NCBI GenBank assembly: GCA_027080755.1
Contig: JALWQC010000260.1
Coordinates: 1-5,583, forward strand
Source: Paracoccaceae bacterium
GTDB taxonomy: Bacteria > Pseudomonadota > Alphaproteobacteria > Rhodobacterales > Rhodobacteraceae
Length of the DNA stretch: 5,583 nt
Direction of reading: 5' to 3'
The position numbers and the translations under genes were made by a program. Shown piece by piece: positions 1-5,583 of the stretch. Positions within the stretch are counted from its first letter, which is position 1; every line of letters begins with the position of its first letter. Under the pieces are notes generated by a model that was not told the DNA's origin, searched no databases, and saw only the letters and a list, made by a program, of their open reading frames with translations.

Positions 1-3000
1 TACGTTGAACGATTCCGGTACGCCGGCCTCGAAGTTGTCCTCGCCCTTGACGATGCTTTCGTAGACCTTGGTGCGGCCTGCAACGTCGTCCGACTTGACC
101 GTCAGCATTTCCTGCAGGGTGTAGGCGGCGCCGTAGGCTTCCAGCGCCCAGACCTCCATCTCGCCGAAACGCTGGCCACCGAACTGCGCTTTACCGCCCA
201 GCGGCTGCTGGGTGACAAGGCTGTAAGGCCCGGTCGAACGCGCGTGGATTTTTTCGTCCACAAGGTGGTGCAGCTTCAGGACATACTTCATGCCGACCGT
301 CACCGGGCGGGCGAATTTCTGGCCCGTGCGCCCGTCATAAAGGTCAACCTGACCGGACGTATCCAGACCGGCGCGGGTCAGGGCGTCGTTTACATCCGCC
401 TCTTTCGCCCCGTCGAATACCGGCGTTGCAATCGGCACACCGTGGGTGACATTGCCGGCAGCCTCGACCAGTTCGGACTGGGACATCTTGACGATAGAGT
501 CATTATAGACCTCCTCGCCATATGCCACCTTCATGGCGTCCTGCACCGGGGTCATGTCGCCCGAACGCTGGTATTCCTTCAACGCCTCGTCAATGGATTT
601 GCCCAGACCGCGCGCGGCCCAGCCCATATGCGTTTCCAGAATCTGCCCCACGTTCATACGCGACGGCACACCCAGCGGGTTCAGACAGAAATCGACCGGC
701 GTGCCGTCCTCCAGGAAGGGCATGTCCTCTTCGGGGACCACGCGGGAAATAACACCCTTGTTGCCGTGACGACCGGCCATCTTGTCCCCCGGCTGCAGCT
801 TGCGCTTCACCGCGATGAACACTTTGACCATTTTCATCACGCCCGGCATCATATCGTCGCCACGGCGGATTTTTTCCACCTTGTCGTCGAACCGGTCGTT
901 CAGGGCCTTTTTCTGCGCTTCATACTGGGCGTTCAGGGCCTCTACCTCGGCGGCGTCCTTGTCGTCTTCAAGGGCAAGCTGCCACCACTGACCGCGGCTC
1001 AGGCTGTTCAGCAGGTCCTCGGTGATAACCGAACCGGACTTCACACCCTTGGGCCCCTTGACGGCGGTTTTGCCGAGGATCAGGGACTTCAGGCGCGAAT
1101 AGATGTTGCGGTCGTAGATCGCCATCTCGTCGTCGCGGTCGCGGCTGAGGCGTTCGACTTCCTCGCGCTCGATCTGCAGGGCGCGCTCGTCTTTTTCCAC
1201 ACCGTGGCGGTTGAAGACACGCACCTCTACCACCGTGCCGAAATCGCCCGGCTTCAGACGCAAGGAGGTGTCGCGCACGTCCGAGGCCTTTTCCCCGAAG
1301 ATGGCGCGCAGCAGTTTTTCTTCCGGCGTCATCGGGCTTTCGCCTTTGGGGGTGATTTTCCCGACCAGAATGTCGCCCGGGCCAACCTCGGCGCCGATAT
1401 AGACGATACCGGCCTCGTCGAGGTTGCGCAGGGCTTCCTCGCCGACGTTGGGGATGTCGCGGGTGATTTCCTCGGGGCCGAGCTTGGTGTCGCGCGCGGC
1501 AACCTCGAATTCCTCGATATGGATAGAGGTGAACACATCATCCTTGACGATGCGCTCGGAAATCAGGATCGAATCCTCGTAGTTGTAGCCGTTCCAGGGC
1601 ATAAACGCGACCAGGATGTTTTTCCCCAGTGCCAGTTCCCCCAGATCGGTGGACGGGCCGTCGGCGATGAATTCATCCTTCTTGACGCGGTCACCCACCT
1701 TCACCAGCGGACGCTGGTTGATACAGGTGTTCTGGTTCGACCGCTGGAACTTGCGCAGACGATAGATATCCACGCCCGGATCGCCGGGTTCCAGGTCCTC
1801 GGTCGCCCGCACAACGATGCGCATGGCGTCCACCTGATCGACAATCCCGCCGCGCTTGGCGGTGATGGTCGCGCCGGAATCGCGGGCAACCTTTTCTTCC
1901 ATGCCGGTGCCGACCAGCGGCGCGTCGGCCTTCACCAGCGGCACAGCCTGACGCATCATGTTCGAGCCCATCAGGGCCCGGTTGGCGTCGTTGTTTTCCA
2001 GGAAGGGGATCAGCGAGGCGGCAACCGATACCAACTGTTTCGGGGAAACGTCGATCAGATCGACATTTTCCACCGGATTCAGCATGTAGTCGCCTGCCTT
2101 GCGGGTGGATACCATATCCTCGACAAAACGGCCCTCTTCGTCCAGCTTGGCGTTGGCCTGCGCAACAGTGTGGCGCATTTCCTCGGTCGCGGACATATAC
2201 TGGACCTCGTCGGTCACACGCCCGTCAACCACCTTGCGGTAAGGCGTTTCGATAAAGCCGTAGCGGTTCACCCGTGCGAAGGTCGCAAGGCTGTTGATCA
2301 GACCGATGTTCGGCCCCTCCGGCGTTTCGATCGGACACATGCGGCCGTAGTGGGTGGGATGCACGTCGCGCACCTCGAAGCCGGCCCGCTCGCGGGTCAG
2401 CCCCCCCCGCCCGATCGCGGAGAGACGACGCCCGTGCGGCACTTCCGACAGCGGGTTGTTCTGGTCCATGAACTGCGACAGCTGGCTGGAGCCGAAGAAC
2501 TCGCGCACAGCGGCAGCGGCCGGCTTGGCGTTGATCAGGTCCTGCGGCATAATCGTGTCGATTTCCACGCTGGACATGCGTTCCTTGATCGCACGTTCCA
2601 TGCGCAGCAGACCGACGCGATACTGGTTTTCCATCAGCTCGCCAACGGAACGCACACGACGGTTGCCGAGGTGGTCGATATCGTCCACCTGGCCCTTGCC
2701 GTCCCGCAGCTCCACCAGCGCCTTGACGACGGCGATGATATCCTCGTTGCGCAGAATCCGCAGCGTGTCGGGGGCGTCCAGATCCAGACGCATGTTCATC
2801 TTCACGCGGCCCACGGCCGACAGGTCGTAGCGCTCGGAATTGAAGAACATGGAATCGAACATCGCGGCGGATGCCTCTACGGTGGGCGGCTCGCCCGGGC
2901 GCATGACGCGGTAGATATCCATGAGCGCGGTGTCGCGGTTCATGTTCTTGTCGATCGCCATGGTGTTGCGGATGTAAGGCCCGACATTGATGTTGTCGAT

Positions 3001-4077
3001 GTCCAGCGTCGGGATGTTGGTCACCCCGTTGTCCAGCAGCGTCTTCAGCGTGCCGCCGGTTACGTCGCCGGTCTTGGGATCCACTTCCCATGTCAGTTCG
3101 TCGCCGGCCTCTACCCAGATTTCGCCGGTTTCCTCATTGATGATGTCCTTGGCGGCAAAACGGCCGATGATCTGGTCGAAAGGCACAAGGATGTTTTTCA
3201 CCTCGCCCTCGTCGATCAACTTCTTGACCGTGCGCGGTGTCACCTTCTTGCCGGCCTCCGCGATCACTTCGCCGGATTTCGCATCCACGATATCGAACAG
3301 CGGCTTGGTCCCCTTGATCCGTTCCGGGAAGAACGGCGTGGTCCAGCCTTTTTTCTTCTTGTTCTGCTTGAACATGACCGTATCGTAATAGGCATCCATG
3401 ATGCCTTCCTGGTCCAGCCCCAGCGCATACAGAAGCGTCGTTACCGGCAGCTTGCGGCGGCGGTCGATGCGGGCGTGAACGATGTCCTTGGCGTCGAATT
3501 CGAAATCCAGCCACGACCCGCGGTAGGGAATGATCCGCGAGGTGAACAGCAGCTTGCCCGACGAATGGGTCTTGCCCTTGTCGTGGTCGAAAAACACGCC
3601 GGGGGAACGGTGCATCTGCGAAACGATCACACGCTGCGTGCCGTTGACAACAAAGGTGCCGTTCGGGGTCATCAGGGGCATTTCGCCCATAAAGACGTCC
3701 TGTTCCTTGATGTCCTTGACGCTGCGCGCGCCGGTGTCTTCATCCACATCGAACACGATCAGACGCAGAGTCACCTTCAGCGGCGCCCCGTAGGTCATGT
3801 CGCGCTGCATGCACTCTTCTACGTCATACTTCGGGGGTTCCAGTTCGTATTTCACATACTCCAGAACCGAGGTTTCGTTGAAATCCTTGATCGGGAAAAC
3901 CGACTGGAAAACCGCGTTGATACCCTCGCCGTCCTGCGGGGTGTCCTGATCGCCGGAATTCAGAAACAGCTTGTAAGAGCTTTTCTGAACCTCGATCAGG
4001 TTCGGCATTTCCGCAACCTCGCGGATTTTGCCATAGAATTTGCGGATGCGCTTGTGACCGGAATACGTCTTCGCCAT
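1..4077 (-). CDS. rpoB: RNA polymerase beta subunit, 3' end cut off by the window
   Basis: RpoB forms, with RpoC, the catalytic core of bacterial RNA polymerase. The ATG at 4077-4075 gives [20 protein letters not shown], the usual alphaproteobacterial N-terminus. The frame stays open for 1359 codons to base 1. Visible motifs are [15 protein letters not shown] (146-160), the rifampicin region [13 protein letters not shown] (from 527), [18 protein letters not shown] (573-590), GYNYEDSI with E834/D835 (E. coli E813/D814), and [12 protein letters not shown] with K1099 and K1107 (E. coli K1065/K1073, near the active centre). The insert between [11 protein letters not shown] and RRGDD matches the proteobacterial beta-i9 region. 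The window ends at PESFNV, so about 20 C-terminal residues are missing, judging from relatives. An AAGG at 4092-4089 lies 11 nt before the ATG, a rather distant ribosome-binding site. The oddity is the sequence around residues 547-559 (see findings). Transcription probably reads through from rplJ-rplL and continues into rpoC outside the window. Confidence 0.99.
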   Translation of the reverse strand, partial: MAKTYSGHKRIRKFYGKIREVAEMPNLIEVQKSSYKLFLNSGDQDTPQDGEGINAVFQSVFPIKDFNETSVLEYVKYELEPPKYDVEECMQRDMTYGAPLKVTLRLIVFDVDEDTGARSVKDIKEQDVFMGEMPLMTPNGTFVVNGTQRVIVSQMHRSPGVFFDHDKGKTHSSGKLLFTSRIIPYRGSWLDFEFDAKDIVHARIDRRRKLPVTTLLYALGLDQEGIMDAYYDTVMFKQNKKKKGWTTPFFPERIKGTKPLFDIVDAKSGEVIAEAGKKVTPRTVKKLIDEGEVKNILVPFDQIIGRFAAKDIINEETGEIWVEAGDELTWEVDPKTGDVTGGTLKTLLDNGVTNIPTLDIDNINVGPYIRNTMAIDKNMNRDTALMDIYRVMRPGEPPTVEASAAMFDSMFFNSERYDLSAVGRVKMNMRLDLDAPDTLRILRNEDIIAVVKALVELRDGKGQVDDIDHLGNRRVRSVGELMENQYRVGLLRMERAIKERMSSVEIDTIMPQDLINAKPAAAAVREFFGSSQLSQFMDQNNPLSEVPHGRRLSAIGRGGLTRERAGFEVRDVHPTHYGRMCPIETPEGPNIGLINSLATFARVNRYGFIETPYRKVVDGRVTDEVQYMSATEEMRHTVAQANAKLDEEGRFVEDMVSTRKAGDYMLNPVENVDLIDVSPKQLVSVAASLIPFLENNDANRALMGSNMMRQAVPLVKADAPLVGTGMEEKVARDSGATITAKRGGIVDQVDAMRIVVRATEDLEPGDPGVDIYRLRKFQRSNQNTCINQRPLVKVGDRVKKDEFIADGPSTDLGELALGKNILVAFMPWNGYNYEDSILISERIVKDDVFTSIHIEEFEVAARDTKLGPEEITRDIPNVGEEALRNLDEAGIVYIGAEVGPGDILVGKITPKGESPMTPEEKLLRAIFGEKASDVRDTSLRLKPGDFGTVVEVRVFNRHGVEKDERALQIEREEVERLSRDRDDEMAIYDRNIYSRLKSLILGKTAVKGPKGVKSGSVITEDLLNSLSRGQWWQLALEDDKDAAEVEALNAQYEAQKKALNDRFDDKVEKIRRGDDMMPGVMKMVKVFIAVKRKLQPGDKMAGRHGNKGVISRVVPEEDMPFLEDGTPVDFCLNPLGVPSRMNVGQILETHMGWAARGLGKSIDEALKEYQRSGDMTPVQDAMKVAYGEEVYNDSIVKMSQSELVEAAGNVTHGVPIATPVFDGAKEADVNDALTRAGLDTSGQVDLYDGRTGQKFARPVTVGMKYVLKLHHLVDEKIHARSTGPYSLVTQQPLGGKAQFGGQRFGEMEVWALEAYGAAYTLQEMLTVKSDDVAGRTKVYESIVKGEDNFEAGVPESFNV
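2401..2412. repeat. C-rich homopolymer tract inside rpoB
   Basis: Eight consecutive C, then G, then three C on the plus strand. In rpoB these read GGG CGG GGG GGG (residues 556-559, Gly-Arg-Gly-Gly), where relatives encode Gly-Pro-Gly-Gly. The surrounding gene mostly uses GGC for glycine, so the tract departs locally in both codon choice and protein sequence. The length keeps the reading frame. Confidence 0.9.
2413..2493 (-). other. Rifampicin-resistance-determining region of RpoB, with atypical residues
   Basis: Residues 529-555 correspond to E. coli beta 507-533 (offset +22). The classic rifampicin-contact positions are kept: Q535, D538, H548, R551 and S553 match E. coli Q513, D516, H526, R529 and S531. 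Other positions differ from the sequence shared by E. coli and Mycobacterium. The segment reads [12 protein letters not shown], giving P547 for Thr525, G549 for Lys527 and I555 for Leu533. Just outside, R557 replaces Pro535. The frame is intact. Whether this is real variation or a sequence error cannot be settled from the window. No phenotype is claimed. Confidence 0.85.
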
Positions 4078-4159
4078 GCTTTTTCTTACCTTTTTCAACG
4101 CCCGACACGCGACTGGGAACGCGGGTCTGAAGCCTTGCGGTGACAACCAACCAATTCTT

Positions 4160-4179
4160 GCGGGATTCCCAAGTCCCGC
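4160..4179 (-). other. 6-bp GC-rich hairpin in rpoB leader
   Basis: In the transcript, arms GCGGGA (4179-4174) and TCCCGC (4165-4160) pair perfectly around an 8-nt loop. No U-run follows (the next bases are AAGAATTGG), so it does not look like an intrinsic terminator. It is the last of three hairpins between rplL and rpoB, about 80 nt before the rpoB start. It may be part of a structured processing leader; its function is unknown. Confidence 0.5.
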
Positions 4180-4197
4180 TTCCGGTCGGATCTGCAC

Positions 4198-4242
4198 CTT
4201 TCAAGATGTCCGGGCCGTTTCGCACGGCGGGCAGCTTGAAAG
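4198..4242 (-). other. Long imperfect hairpin, candidate RNase III processing site between rplL and rpoB
   Basis: The transcript arms CTTTCAAG (4242-4235) and CTTGAAAG (4205-4198) are perfect 8-bp complements. Inside them TGCCC pairs with GGACA with one mismatch. Then GCCGT (4228-4224) pairs with ACGGC (4218-4214) around a 5-nt loop GCGAA. Together they make an almost continuous stem of about 18 base pairs interrupted by small bulges. In E. coli the rplL-rpoB spacer is cut by RNase III at a double-stranded stem. Location and shape suggest an equivalent here, but this is inference and cleavage is not shown by sequence. Confidence 0.5.
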
Positions 4243-4251
4243 ACGCAAACA

Positions 4252-4281
4252 GCCGGACCCGCCACCAAGGGCGGATCCAGC
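4252..4281 (-). terminator. 12-bp hairpin after rplL, candidate attenuator
   Basis: The transcript arms GCTGGATCCGCC (4281-4270) and GGCGGGTCCGGC (4263-4252) pair over 12 positions, with two G-U pairs, around the 6-nt loop CTTGGT. The hairpin starts 36 nt after the rplL stop codon. The bases after it (TGTTTGCGTC) hold only a broken U-run. Termination would therefore be partial at best, as needed to make less RpoB than L7/L12. In E. coli a partial terminator sits at the same place. Alternatively it may simply protect the 3' end of the processed rplJL mRNA. Confidence 0.5.
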
Positions 4282-4317
4282 CTTGAATACCCTGTGCAGC
4301 CTTGCGACTGCGCCGGA

Positions 4318-4695
4318 TTATTTCAGCTCGACAGTTGCACCGGCAGCTTCGAGTTTCGCTTTGATCTCTTCGGCTTCGGCCTTCGGAGCGCCTTCTTTAA
4401 CGGCTTTGCCGCCAGCGTCTACGAGGTCCTTGGCTTCTTTGAGACCCAGGCCAGTGATGGCGCGGACTTCTTTGATGACGCCGATTTTCTTGTCGCCAGC
4501 GGAAACAAGGATTACGTCGAATTCATCTTTTTCCTCGGCAGCGGCGCCACCGGCGTCGGCACCACCGGCAACCATTACGGCGCCACCGGCTGCCGGCTCG
4601 ATGCCGTAGTCGTCTTTGAGGATGTTTTTCAGTTCAGCAGCTTCGAGAAGGGTCAGACCAACAATCTCTTCAGCAAGTTTTTTCAGATCAGCCAT
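4318..4695 (-). CDS. rplL: 50S ribosomal protein L7/L12
   Basis: L7/L12 is the multicopy stalk protein of the large ribosomal subunit that recruits and stimulates initiation, elongation and release-factor GTPases. The 125-residue product has normal length and layout. Residues 1 to about 33 form the dimerisation domain that binds L10 ([20 protein letters not shown]). Residues 34-53 are an Ala/Gly-rich flexible hinge, and 54-125 are the globular factor-binding domain. That domain contains the conserved KIGVIKEVR (70-78) and [12 protein letters not shown] (82-93); K70, I74, K75 and R78 line up with E. coli K65, I69, K70 and R73. The ATG at 4695 has GGAA 7 nt upstream (4706-4703). It lies 79 bp after rplJ, and I see no terminator in that gap, so the two are probably co-transcribed. 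The stop is TAA. Confidence 0.99.
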   Translation of the reverse strand: MADLKKLAEEIVGLTLLEAAELKNILKDDYGIEPAAGGAVMVAGGADAGGAAAEEKDEFDVILVSAGDKKIGVIKEVRAITGLGLKEAKDLVDAGGKAVKEGAPKAEAEEIKAKLEAAGATVELK

Positions 4696-4774
4696 TTTAC
4701 TTTTCCGTTTCAGTTTCGATGTGTTCTGGTGTGGTTTTCGTTGCCACTAGCCAGCCCAACAATTGCATTCAGAC

Positions 4775-5287
4775 TTATGCCGCTTTTTCCTCGATGGTCG
4801 AAAGAATCGACGCAATGTTCGAGGCAGGCGCGCCAATCGCGCCGGCGATGTTGCTTGCAGGTGCTGCCAGGCAAGCCGCGATAGAAGCGATAAGCTCCTC
4901 GCGCGACGGCATGGCGGCCACAGCTTTAACACCGGCCGGATCCAGAAGGTCGTCGCCCATAGCACCCCCGAGAACAACGAGCTTGTCGTTGTCCTTGGCA
5001 TAGGCTTCAACAGCTTTCGCTGCGGAAACCGGGTCCTCGGAATAGGCGAAGACAGTCATCCCTGTCAGCAAATCGGCCATACCTTCGGTCGATTTGCCCT
5101 TAAGGGCGATTTTGGCGAGCTTGTTTTTGGCGACACGCACGGCCCCGCCGGCATCGCTTACGCGATGACGAAGGTCCGACATCTCTGCAACTGTGAGGCC
5201 TTCGTAGTGTGCAACCACGACGACACCAGAGTCCGTGAAGATCTGGTCGAGTTCAGCGACCACTGCTTCTTTTTCGGCTCTATTCAC
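4775..5287 (-). CDS. rplJ: 50S ribosomal protein L10
   Basis: L10 anchors L7/L12 dimers to 23S rRNA at the base of the ribosomal stalk, and in well-studied bacteria represses its own mRNA when bound to L12. The 170-residue product matches the family length. The N-terminal RNA-binding domain includes [17 protein letters not shown] (20-36) and [12 protein letters not shown] (51-62). GGAMGD is at 107-112 and [11 protein letters not shown] at 126-136. A C-terminal helix with two APASNIA modules (142-148 and 153-159) binds L12. The start is GTG at 5287-5285. It is chosen because the peptide (V/M)[12 protein letters not shown] fits the family N-terminus, GGAG lies 7 nt upstream, and the next in-frame Met is residue 36, inside the conserved domain. 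The stop is TAA at 4777-4775. Confidence 0.99.
   Translation of the reverse strand: MNRAEKEAVVAELDQIFTDSGVVVVAHYEGLTVAEMSDLRHRVSDAGGAVRVAKNKLAKIALKGKSTEGMADLLTGMTVFAYSEDPVSAAKAVEAYAKDNDKLVVLGGAMGDDLLDPAGVKAVAAMPSREELIASIAACLAAPASNIAGAIGAPASNIASILSTIEEKAA
4811..4864 (-). repeat. Tandem 11-residue module in the L10 C-terminal helix
   Basis: APASNIA occurs at residues 142-148 and again at 153-159, an 11-residue period joined by GAIG. In structurally studied L10 proteins the C-terminal helix is built of consecutive segments of about ten residues, each binding one L7/L12 dimer. The repeat therefore suggests at least two near-identical dimer sites. I recall the same motif in other Rhodobacteraceae L10 proteins, so it is probably a lineage trait and not a recent duplication. 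Confidence 0.7.
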
Positions 5288-5294
5288 AATATTG

Positions 5295-5298
5295 CTCC
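5295..5298 (-). promoter_or_regulatory. Shine-Dalgarno sequence of rplJ
   Basis: GGAG lies 7 nt before the GTG at 5287, a good spacing that supports the non-ATG start. It sits 7 nt after the base of the GNRA-capped hairpin at 5306-5323, so structure in the leader could affect ribosome access. Confidence 0.7.
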
Positions 5299-5305
5299 AG
5301 TTTAT

Positions 5306-5323
5306 GGAAGGGTCACCCCCTCC
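5306..5323 (-). other. GNRA-capped hairpin just upstream of the rplJ ribosome-binding site
   Basis: In the transcript GGAGGGG (5323-5317) pairs with CCCTTCC (5312-5306), seven base pairs including one G-U, closed by the tetraloop GTGA, a GNRA type. It lies 18 nt before the rplJ start codon. The upper arm contains GGAGG, itself Shine-Dalgarno-like, but it lies about 30 nt from the start, too far to be the one used. It is probably part of the L10 leader fold. Confidence 0.5.
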
Positions 5324-5486
5324 GGCTCATATTCCGCCGGGGCTCACGCTCCGGCGTCTCGGGTCTTGTCCAGGTTCCCGCCAAAACCGGCCCGGGCGAA
5401 AGCCCTTGCTGATCTCGATCGTTTCCCTATCTCGGGCAGGATTTATGATCTTGCGACCACCCACCGTCTTGGACAGATGGACCACC
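5306..5486 (-). promoter_or_regulatory. Probable L10 leader (autoregulatory 5' UTR of rplJL)
   Basis: The 249 nt between rplA and rplJ hold no recognisable gene and are rich in stems. In transcript order, the arm CCATC-T-GTC pairs with GAC-GGTGG around loop CAA (5480-5461). Then GGGC-TTTC-GCCC makes a short hairpin near 5405-5394. Next CGCCGG (5356-5351) can pair with CCGGCG (5340-5335). The GNRA-capped stem at 5323-5306 ends the set. In bacteria, L10-L12 binds a kink-turn-containing leader at this location and blocks translation of rplJL. Placement and structure density support this assignment; I cannot verify the kink-turn or a match to the Rfam L10 leader family by eye. The boundaries are approximate. 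No convincing -35/-10 promoter is visible here. Confidence 0.6.
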
Positions 5487-5511
5487 GGCTTGTGCCAATG
5501 ATCCGAAACAT

Positions 5512-5530
5512 CCCCGACCGCTGGCCGGGG
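5512..5530 (-). terminator. GC-rich hairpin after rplA, possible weak terminator
   Basis: CCCCGGCC (5530-5523) pairs with GGTCGGGG (5519-5512), eight pairs with one G-U, around the loop AGC. It begins 6 nt after the rplA stop codon. The downstream bases ATGTTTCGG contain only three consecutive U, so termination may be partial. It separates the rplK-rplA part of the cluster from rplJL, and may also mark the 3' end of a processed transcript. Confidence 0.5.
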
Positions 5531-5536
5531 AATTCC

Positions 5537-5583
5537 TTATTCGGCTGTCGCGTCCGCGATATCAACCGTCACGCCCGGCCCCA
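5537..5583 (-). CDS. rplA: 50S ribosomal protein L1, C-terminal fragment
   Basis: Only the last 14 complete codons, the TAA stop (5539-5537) and two bases of the preceding codon (probably the ATG of the family's TMG) lie in the window. They read GPGVTVDIADATAE, which fits the L1 C-terminus (compare TTMGAGVAVD in E. coli). L1 binds 23S rRNA at the mobile L1 stalk and helps move deacylated tRNA out of the E site. Position just upstream of rplJ is the standard order. The rest of the gene lies beyond the right edge. Confidence 0.85.
   Translation of the reverse strand, partial: GPGVTVDIADATAE

Noticed and set aside
2225..3091. 288-residue minus-strand open frame
   Set aside because: Same strand as rpoB but shifted frame, entirely inside the intact rpoB frame, with low-complexity Arg/Gly/His composition.
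244..4143. 1299-residue open frame on the plus strand
   Set aside because: It lies exactly codon-for-codon opposite rpoB, its composition (rich in His, Val, Arg, Gln, Leu) is the reverse complement of RpoB codons, and it resembles no family I know. It is a by-product of codon bias.
3824..4225. 133-residue minus-strand open frame spanning the rpoB leader, possible leader peptide
   Set aside because: Its second half is an out-of-frame reading of the rpoB start and its first half covers the hairpins of the spacer. I see no ribosome-binding site or family resemblance that would support translation.
4294..4884. 196-residue plus-strand open frame opposite rplL and the end of rplJ
   Set aside because: Antisense to unmistakable ribosomal protein genes, and its sequence is explained as a reverse reading of rplL.
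5288..5536. A separate rplJ promoter in the rplA-rplJ gap
   Set aside because: CATAAA near 5430 is a possible -10, but nothing like a -35 lies at the right distance. I could not support a specific promoter by eye.
1..5583. Hidden mobile element, CRISPR array or new defence system
   Set aside because: All long frames are accounted for by L1, L10, L7/L12 and RpoB in standard order. I saw no spaced direct-repeat array, transposase motif or terminal inverted repeat.

Overview
The window is a stretch of the bacterial rplA-rplJ-rplL-rpoB(-rpoC) cluster, read entirely from the minus strand. It holds the last 14 codons of rplA (L1), complete rplJ (L10) and rplL (L7/L12), and all of rpoB (RNA polymerase beta) except roughly its last 20 codons. 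The protein sequences point to an alphaproteobacterium, most likely Rhodobacterales/Rhodobacteraceae. The basis is the L10 C-terminus with two APASNIA modules, the L1 ending GPGVTVD, and RpoB segments such as [13 protein letters not shown] and [20 protein letters not shown]. The placement comes from remembered family sequences, not a search. GC content is high and codon use is strongly biased, as expected for highly expressed genes.

Layout in transcription order (right to left): rplA ends at 5537. A GC-rich hairpin follows at 5512-5530. Next is a non-coding leader of about 250 nt (5288-5536) rich in possible stems, which is where an autoregulatory L10 leader is expected. rplJ (5287-4775, GTG start) is separated by 79 bp from rplL (4695-4318). 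A 240-bp structured spacer (4078-4317) carries three hairpins. rpoB then runs from 4077 off the left edge. No mobile element, CRISPR array, tRNA or rRNA gene is visible, and I see no gene encoded on the plus strand.

How the genes work together: L10 and L7/L12 form the ribosomal stalk that recruits translational GTPases. In known bacteria the L10-(L12)n complex also represses its own mRNA through the leader. RpoB is made from the same transcript but at lower levels. In E. coli this is achieved by partial termination and RNase III cleavage between rplL and rpoB, and the hairpins in the spacer here are good candidates for the equivalent controls.

I found no new multi-gene system; this is core housekeeping DNA. 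The points most worth a second look are an atypical rifampicin-pocket segment of RpoB next to a near-pure C tract (2401-2412), the paired hairpins in the rplL-rpoB spacer, the competing stems in the rplJ leader, and an antisense frame that stays open for 1381 codons because three sense codons are never used.
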